Origin: JADGRQ01 sp041476585
Lineage (GTDB): Bacteria > Pseudomonadota > Gammaproteobacteria > Burkholderiales > SG8-39
DNA length: 26,087 bases
Reading direction: 5' to 3'
NCBI GenBank assembly: GCA_041476585.1
Contig: JBGOTT010000019.1
Coordinates: forward strand, 1 to 26,087
Positions within the stretch are counted from its first letter, which is position 1. Every line of letters begins with the position of its first letter. This document shows, piece after piece, positions 22,515 to 26,087 of the stretch. Both the position numbers and the translations under genes were made by a program. The notes under the pieces were generated by a model. The model saw only the letters and a program-made list of their open reading frames with translations, was not told the origin of the DNA and ran no database searches.

Positions 22515-23834
22515 ATGATTCCCGACACCACCCCCCAGGTGATTGTGTCACTGCTCGCGCTGGGCATGGCGCTCGCCTTCATCGTGGCGGACCGCCAGTC
22601 ACCGACCAGCCGCGCGCTCGCCTGGTTCCTGTGGAGCGTCGGCGTCGGGCTCGCGGTGGGTGTTCTGATCGCCCTGCCGATGCATCTGGACAGAGGCGTT
22701 GCGACATGGGACGGCATATTCGCGTTGCCGGAAATGCTCGCCTTCATTTTTGCCTACGAGTGGGTGCTGCGGGTGCGGCGCACGGTTCCCGCGCGCAATC
22801 TGAATACGCGAGGCGCAGATTACGGTTTGCGCGTCGCCCAAGGGTTGGCGGTGTTCTATGGCGTGGTTTCGCTGATCTGGCCGGAGCTGCGGGCCGAGCA
22901 CTTCATCAACCTGCGTCTGAGCCCCGGCGAACAGGTTCACCCCGCGTTCTGGCTGTTTGCCGCGCCGCTGGGTATTTCGCTCGTACTCGGTATCGCCGCC
23001 GGGCTGTTCACGCTGAACCGCCGCCCCGACCGCGCCGAGGCGCTGCGTCTGCAGGCATTCGCCGTCGCCGCGCCCTTCATGGCCTCGGGCATGGTATTGC
23101 CGATCACCATCGCACCGCTTTCCATGGCGGTCGGCCTGCTGATCTTCCTGGTCGGCGCGGTGCAGTACCACGTTACGCAAGGCCGCCGCGCGCAATTCAT
23201 GGCGCGCTTCCTCGCGCCCCAGGTCGCGGAGCTGGTGAGCGAGCGCGGCCTGAAGAGCGCCACAGAGGAGAAAACCCTCGAGATTTCGGTCGTATGCTGC
23301 GACCTGCGCGGCTTCACCGCTTTCTCCGCGGCGACGTCCTCGCAGCGGGTGATCCAGATCCTGCGCGAGTATTACGACGCGGTGGGCGCAGCAGCCGCGA
23401 CCTGCGGCGGCACCATCAAGGATCAGGCGGGCGACGGCGTGTTGATCCTGGTCGGCGCACCCATCCCGTTTGCCGACCACGCGCACCGCGCGCTCAATCT
23501 CGCCGGGCAGATTCGTTCGACCGGCATGGCGCTCACGGCGCGCTGGTCGGACGCCGAGATGCAGCTCGGCGTCGGCGTGGGCGTTGCGAGCGGCTTCGTC
23601 ACCGTGGGCGTGATCGGCTCGGCCTCGCGCCTGGAGTACACCGCGGTCGGTCCCGCGGTGAACCTGGCGTCCCGTCTATGTTCGGAGGCCGCGCATGGCG
23701 AGGTGCTGGTGGATGCGCGCACCATGGAACTGCTCGACGCCGGATTGCCGGCGAGCGAGCTGCGCCCGGGCGAAGCGCTGATGCTCAAGGGGTTCCCGCA
23801 GCCGGTGCAGAGCTACGTGCTGGCCGCAAGCTAG
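22515..23834 (+). CDS. membrane class III adenylate/guanylate cyclase
   Basis: The 439-residue product has an N-terminal membrane region with about six or seven hydrophobic helices (roughly residues 8-220) and a C-terminal class III catalytic domain (about 252-437). Both metal-binding aspartates are present (Asp263 in CCDLRGFTAF, Asp307 in AGDGVLILVG). The adenine-selecting positions look like Lys302 (TIKDQ) and Thr376 (EYTAVG), which favours ATP. Asn383 and Arg387 (NLASR) would stabilise the transition state, so it should be active and make cAMP. The membrane part may sense a signal in the membrane. Its stop overlaps the convergent HEPN gene by 4 bp. A functional tie to the CNB protein at 5833 is inference. 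Confidence 0.92.
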   Translation: MIPDTTPQVIVSLLALGMALAFIVADRQSPTSRALAWFLWSVGVGLAVGVLIALPMHLDRGVATWDGIFALPEMLAFIFAYEWVLRVRRTVPARNLNTRGADYGLRVAQGLAVFYGVVSLIWPELRAEHFINLRLSPGEQVHPAFWLFAAPLGISLVLGIAAGLFTLNRRPDRAEALRLQAFAVAAPFMASGMVLPITIAPLSMAVGLLIFLVGAVQYHVTQGRRAQFMARFLAPQVAELVSERGLKSATEEKTLEISVVCCDLRGFTAFSAATSSQRVIQILREYYDAVGAAAATCGGTIKDQAGDGVLILVGAPIPFADHAHRALNLAGQIRSTGMALTARWSDAEMQLGVGVGVASGFVTVGVIGSASRLEYTAVGPAVNLASRLCSEAAHGEVLVDARTMELLDAGLPASELRPGEALMLKGFPQPVQSYVLAAS

Positions 23835-24319
23835 GCGGCTTCGAGCATCAGCGCCGCGAACCGGCGGTAGTCCTTCTCGAAGGCGGGAACAAGCTTCTTT
23901 GCGAGCCGCAGATTCCTTGCGACGTCCGCCATTTTCAGGTGAAGTGCGTATTTGTGGCGCGCAACGTGCCGGAACTTTCGCGCCTCGTGCATCAGCTCCC
24001 GCGTAAGCTCGCGCAGCACCGCGGGGCGCACACCGCGCACGGCCACCGCCATGCCGTCCACCAGGTCGGCGTGCGAGGAGTCGCCGCGCGGTGCGTACTC
24101 GTCGATTTCGTTGCCGATCGCTTCGAGCACGGATTCGAGGCCGGTGTAGATCGCCGAGACGCCGTCGGCGAGGCTCGCATTGTGCGACCACTCGTAGTAC
24201 AGCGCGGGGTACCGCTTCCTCAGCGCCAGGAACCGCCGGTTCGCCTCGGTTGCGTTCGCCAACTCGCCCCGCACCAATTCGAGTTGCCGGTCAAGCCGGG
24301 CGAACAGCGGATGCGCCAT
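23831..24319 (-). CDS. hepT: HEPN-domain toxin (HepT-like ribonuclease)
   Basis: The 162-residue, mostly helical protein carries the HEPN active-site motif RX4HXY at residues 117-124 (RHVARHKY). Arg and His form the RNase site; in studied HepT proteins the Tyr is the residue modified with AMP by the MntA antitoxin. The gene starts inside the 3' end of the nucleotidyltransferase gene (29-bp overlap), so the two are made together. The gene order (antitoxin first) and the toxin length differ from the classic short HepT. The cellular RNA target is unknown. The motif makes the call good, although overall similarity to HepT is only moderate by eye. Confidence 0.78.
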   Translation of the reverse strand: MAHPLFARLDRQLELVRGELANATEANRRFLALRKRYPALYYEWSHNASLADGVSAIYTGLESVLEAIGNEIDEYAPRGDSSHADLVDGMAVAVRGVRPAVLRELTRELMHEARKFRHVARHKYALHLKMADVARNLRLAKKLVPAFEKDYRRFAALMLEAA

Positions 24320-24881
24320 GGCGCGTCTCCTCGCGCATCATCGCCAGCAGCCGCGGGTCGGCACGGCCGGCGAACGTGATGTCGAACGGAAAACCTTTCA
24401 TTTCGGCTTCGACGATCGCCATCACGCGCGACTCGGGCACGCCGCCGCGTTCCTCGATGAGGTAGTCGACGTCGGAGTCCGCGCGGAACCTTCCTTTGGC
24501 CAGCGAGCCGACCACGCACGCCGACACGCCCTGCTTGCGCAGCGCATTCAGCGTCCGCCGCGCCAGTTCGAGCGCGCGCCGCCTGCGCGCGACCGCCCGG
24601 TCTGCCAGAAGCCGGCCGAGCCGGGAGCGGGCGGACGGATTGCCGGCCCGCGCGATTCCCGTGGCTTGCGCATCGGTTGCGGCGCCCGAGACCGCGAGCG
24701 ACAGGTCGAGCACCGCCAGCATCCGTTCCACCTTGCGTACACCCAGATCGGAAAACGTTCCTGCCTCCACCTGAGCGACCGTCTGGCGCGACAGGCCGCA
24801 CGCCAGAGCGAGCGCCTGCTGGGTGAGTCCCAGCCTGGTGCGCGCGCGCTTGACTGCCGATGCGAAATCCAGGGCGAACAT
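24291..24881 (-). CDS. mntA: HTH (XRE)-MNT nucleotidyltransferase antitoxin
   Basis: The 196-residue product fuses two domains. The N-terminus is an XRE-type helix-turn-helix (about residues 5-60: LGLTQQALALACGLSRQTVAQVE). The C-terminus is a minimal nucleotidyltransferase with the exact GSX10DXD motif (Gly125-Ser126, Asp137, Asp139) and a third acidic residue in FDITF (about 167). MntA antitoxins transfer AMP to a Tyr in HepT and so silence it. The added HTH suggests that the antitoxin also represses its own promoter. I choose the ATG at 24881, because the alternative at 24908 lies inside the palindrome. No ribosome site is visible, and the -10-like TATACT lies close upstream, so the mRNA may be leaderless. 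Confidence 0.85.
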   Translation of the reverse strand: MFALDFASAVKRARTRLGLTQQALALACGLSRQTVAQVEAGTFSDLGVRKVERMLAVLDLSLAVSGAATDAQATGIARAGNPSARSRLGRLLADRAVARRRRALELARRTLNALRKQGVSACVVGSLAKGRFRADSDVDYLIEERGGVPESRVMAIVEAEMKGFPFDITFAGRADPRLLAMMREETRHGASAVRPA

Positions 24882-24885
24882 GTAA

Positions 24886-24916
24886 GTTATAGTATACTCA
24901 TCAAGCACACTATAAC
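24886..24916 (-). promoter_or_regulatory. inverted-repeat operator/promoter of the MNT-HEPN operon
   Basis: Perfect 8-bp arms GTTATAGT (24886-24893) and ACTATAAC (24909-24916) are separated by 15 bp, starting 4 bp before the antitoxin start codon. The minus-strand -10-like TATACT (24896-24891) overlaps the proximal arm. The centre-to-centre distance is about two helical turns, as expected for a dimeric XRE repressor. Autoregulation is inferred. Confidence 0.75.
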
Positions 24917-24948
24917 ATGCACGCGCTGGGCGCTACCGGGCGTCCGGA

Positions 24949-25575
24949 TCAGAGATAGTGCGCGACGCGGGTCATCACCCCCGCGGCGAGGCGCATCGCC
25001 AGTCTTGCCGGAGCCGGCAGCTCCGCTGCGCCCAGAGACAGCGCGGTGTCGCGATGCCTGCCCTCCTCGGCATGCATCACCTCGACGATGCTGCGGGTGC
25101 GTGCGTCCTGCGGCGCGAGCCGCGCGAGGTGGCCTTCGAGATGCTCCTCGACCTGGCGCTCGGTCTCCGCCAGGAACGCGAGGCTCCAGCGATCGCCCAG
25201 CACTCCGGCCGCGACCCCCATCGCGAGCGCCCCACCGTACCAGAGCGGGTTGAGCAGGCTTGTCCGGCCGCCCAGTTCCTCGATGCGATCGGCGCACCAC
25301 GCGAGGTGGTCTTGCTCTTCGCCCGCCGCCTGCTTGAGGGCGTCGCGCGTTGCCGGATCGCGCGCGGTGAGCGCCTGGCCCTGGTAGAGCGCCTGCGCGC
25401 ACACCTCGCCGACGTGGTTCACGCGCATCAGCGCGGCCGCGTGCGAGCGCTCGGCGGGGCCGAGGTCGGACTCGGCAAGGTCCTCATCGGGCCGCGGCCG
25501 GCTGCCTCTCGCCACGCCTGAGACCGTGCGCAGCGCGTGGTCGAATTCGGCGATCAGGAAGTCGAGGCTGGGCAT
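24949..25575 (-). CDS. coq7: demethoxyubiquinone hydroxylase (Coq7/UbiF-type diiron monooxygenase)
   Basis: Coq7 hydroxylates 2-polyprenyl-3-methyl-6-methoxy-benzoquinol, the last hydroxylation step of ubiquinone synthesis, at the inner membrane. The 208-residue product has the normal length. All diiron ligands are visible: Glu in NHVGEVCAQ, EEQDH (Glu and His), Glu in ETERQVEEHL, and EEGRH (Glu and His), in two ExxH pairs on a four-helix bundle. I choose the ATG at 25575 because MPSLDFLIAEFDHALR matches the family N-terminus; the frame runs on to 25635 without similarity. Some betaproteobacteria use Coq7 instead of UbiF. It stands alone between the toxin-antitoxin pair and the porin, downstream of the porin terminator. 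Confidence 0.95.
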   Translation of the reverse strand: MPSLDFLIAEFDHALRTVSGVARGSRPRPDEDLAESDLGPAERSHAAALMRVNHVGEVCAQALYQGQALTARDPATRDALKQAAGEEQDHLAWCADRIEELGGRTSLLNPLWYGGALAMGVAAGVLGDRWSLAFLAETERQVEEHLEGHLARLAPQDARTRSIVEVMHAEEGRHRDTALSLGAAELPAPARLAMRLAAGVMTRVAHYL

Positions 25576-25611
25576 GGCTTGTCCGCGCAGCATGATACCG
25601 CGCGAAGGGCG

Positions 25612-25644
25612 AAAAAAAACGCCCGGTGTTGCCACCGGGCGTTT
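25612..25644 (-). terminator. intrinsic terminator of the porin gene
   Basis: On the minus strand a 12-bp perfect stem (AAACGCCCGGTG paired with CACCGGGCGTTT, loop of four) is followed by eight T in total. It lies about 40 bp past the porin stop and before coq7. Confidence 0.92.
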
Positions 25645-25685
25645 CAGGATTGCTTCTGTTTCGACTGCTTACGCGATTGCGATGC

Positions 25686-26087
25686 TTAGAACGCGTGCCG
25701 CACCGTCAACGACCAGAGGCGCGGATCCTCGCCGGCCCTTAGGCCCGCATCAGCGCTGCCGAGCGAAGTTGAAGTAAAGAAGTTGTACGTCGCAGCTGGC
25801 CCGTTATTGATCTGGGCGTAATTAAGAGCCAGCGAGGTACGCTTCGACAGGTTGTACTGGTACGAAGCCGCGAACATGGTGGCACTCGAATCCACACCAG
25901 CCGGGATCAACCCATTTCCCCCAGCCTTATCGTTCTGCGCCTTGTCGAAGTGCACATGGATTTCGTGCGGGCCCCACTCGTACGACAACGGCAGCGACCA
26001 TGCATTGCGGTTGCTGATCGTTTGACCGTTAGCCAAGTTAACCGCTGCAACAGCAGTGAGGCCTTGCGCGGCGATCAGCTTCGACCT
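25686..26087 (-). CDS. Gram-negative outer-membrane porin, C-terminal part
   Basis: Only the last 133 or so codons are in the window; the frame is open through the right edge. The visible part shows alternating beta-strands of a 16-strand general porin, for example WSLPLSYEWGPHEIHVHF and SLALNYAQINNG, and ends with the phenylalanine (SLTVRHAF) that the Bam machinery recognises. The KRTSLALNYA strand is typical of betaproteobacterial porins (OmpC/Gram_neg_porins-like). Base composition is less GC-rich than in neighbouring genes, as is common for highly expressed porins. A strong terminator follows it. The signal peptide and constriction loop lie outside the window. Confidence 0.93.
   Translation of the reverse strand, partial: RSKLIAAQGLTAVAAVNLANGQTISNRNAWSLPLSYEWGPHEIHVHFDKAQNDKAGGNGLIPAGVDSSATMFAASYQYNLSKRTSLALNYAQINNGPAATYNFFTSTSLGSADAGLRAGEDPRLWSLTVRHAF

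Noticed and set aside
20872..22518. A 548-codon plus-strand frame opposite a glycosyltransferase and the PP-loop gene
   Set aside because: Antisense shadow with no domain; it ends inside the divergent promoter region.
22631..24379. A 582-codon plus-strand frame overlapping the cyclase
   Set aside because: It is out of frame with the cyclase, whose catalytic motifs are unmistakable in the other frame.
25612..25644. The hairpin upstream of coq7 as a riboswitch or attenuator
   Set aside because: It is a simple perfect stem with a T-run directly after the porin stop, fully explained as the porin terminator.
1..26087. CRISPR arrays, tRNA or rRNA genes, insertion sequences, integrase and attachment sites
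   Set aside because: I looked for regular direct repeats, cloverleaf-like segments and transposase motifs and saw none.

Overview
The window is GC-rich, densely coded DNA from a Gram-negative proteobacterium, most likely a betaproteobacterium. The evidence is the housekeeping order on the left (M23 peptidase, anmK, erpA, bactofilin, an argC trace, rpsI, rplM), an OsmC-family gene and a Coq7-type hydroxylase for ubiquinone synthesis, and the C-terminus of a general porin ending in Phe. No rRNA, tRNA, CRISPR array or insertion sequence was seen.

Layout. 1-2385 (+): M23 endopeptidase (runs off the left edge) and anmK. 2436-5009 (-): erpA, bactofilin, a membrane coiled-coil protein, a 29-codon argC remnant, rpsI and rplM, with a bidirectional terminator against anmK and another behind rpsI. 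5010-5395: the largest non-coding stretch. It holds a good rplM promoter and, upstream of it, a compact three-hairpin RNA ending in an intrinsic terminator and showing an anti-Shine-Dalgarno loop. 5396-5812 (+): OsmC-like protein. 5833-9025 (-): a small cyclic-nucleotide-binding protein and a 906-residue exporter-type ABC protein whose ATPase motifs are all altered. 9135-9968 (+): metallo-beta-lactamase-fold hydrolase. 9993-16021 (-): a complete peptide-type ABC importer (fused double ATPase, binding protein, two permeases). 16101-21732 (-): a tightly overlapping glycan cluster of four glycosyltransferases and a polysaccharide-deacetylase-fold protein. 21841-22470 (-): a QueC-like PP-loop ATPase lacking a typical QueC motif. 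22515-23834 (+): membrane class III nucleotide cyclase. 23831-24881 (-): an MNT/HEPN toxin-antitoxin pair whose antitoxin carries an XRE-type HTH, behind a clear inverted-repeat operator. 24949-25575 (-): coq7. 25686-26087 (-): porin, cut by the right edge.

How it may work together. A nucleotide cyclase, a cyclic-nucleotide-binding protein, an MBL hydrolase from a fold that includes phosphodiesterases, a catalytically divergent ABC exporter and a glycosyltransferase/deacetylase operon lie within 18 kb. I infer a cyclic-nucleotide-controlled pathway that builds, trims and moves a cell-surface glycan or glycolipid; sequence alone does not prove the link. The other notable items are the anti-SD RNA, the argC fossil, the HTH-MNT/HEPN module and the unusual QueC paralogue.
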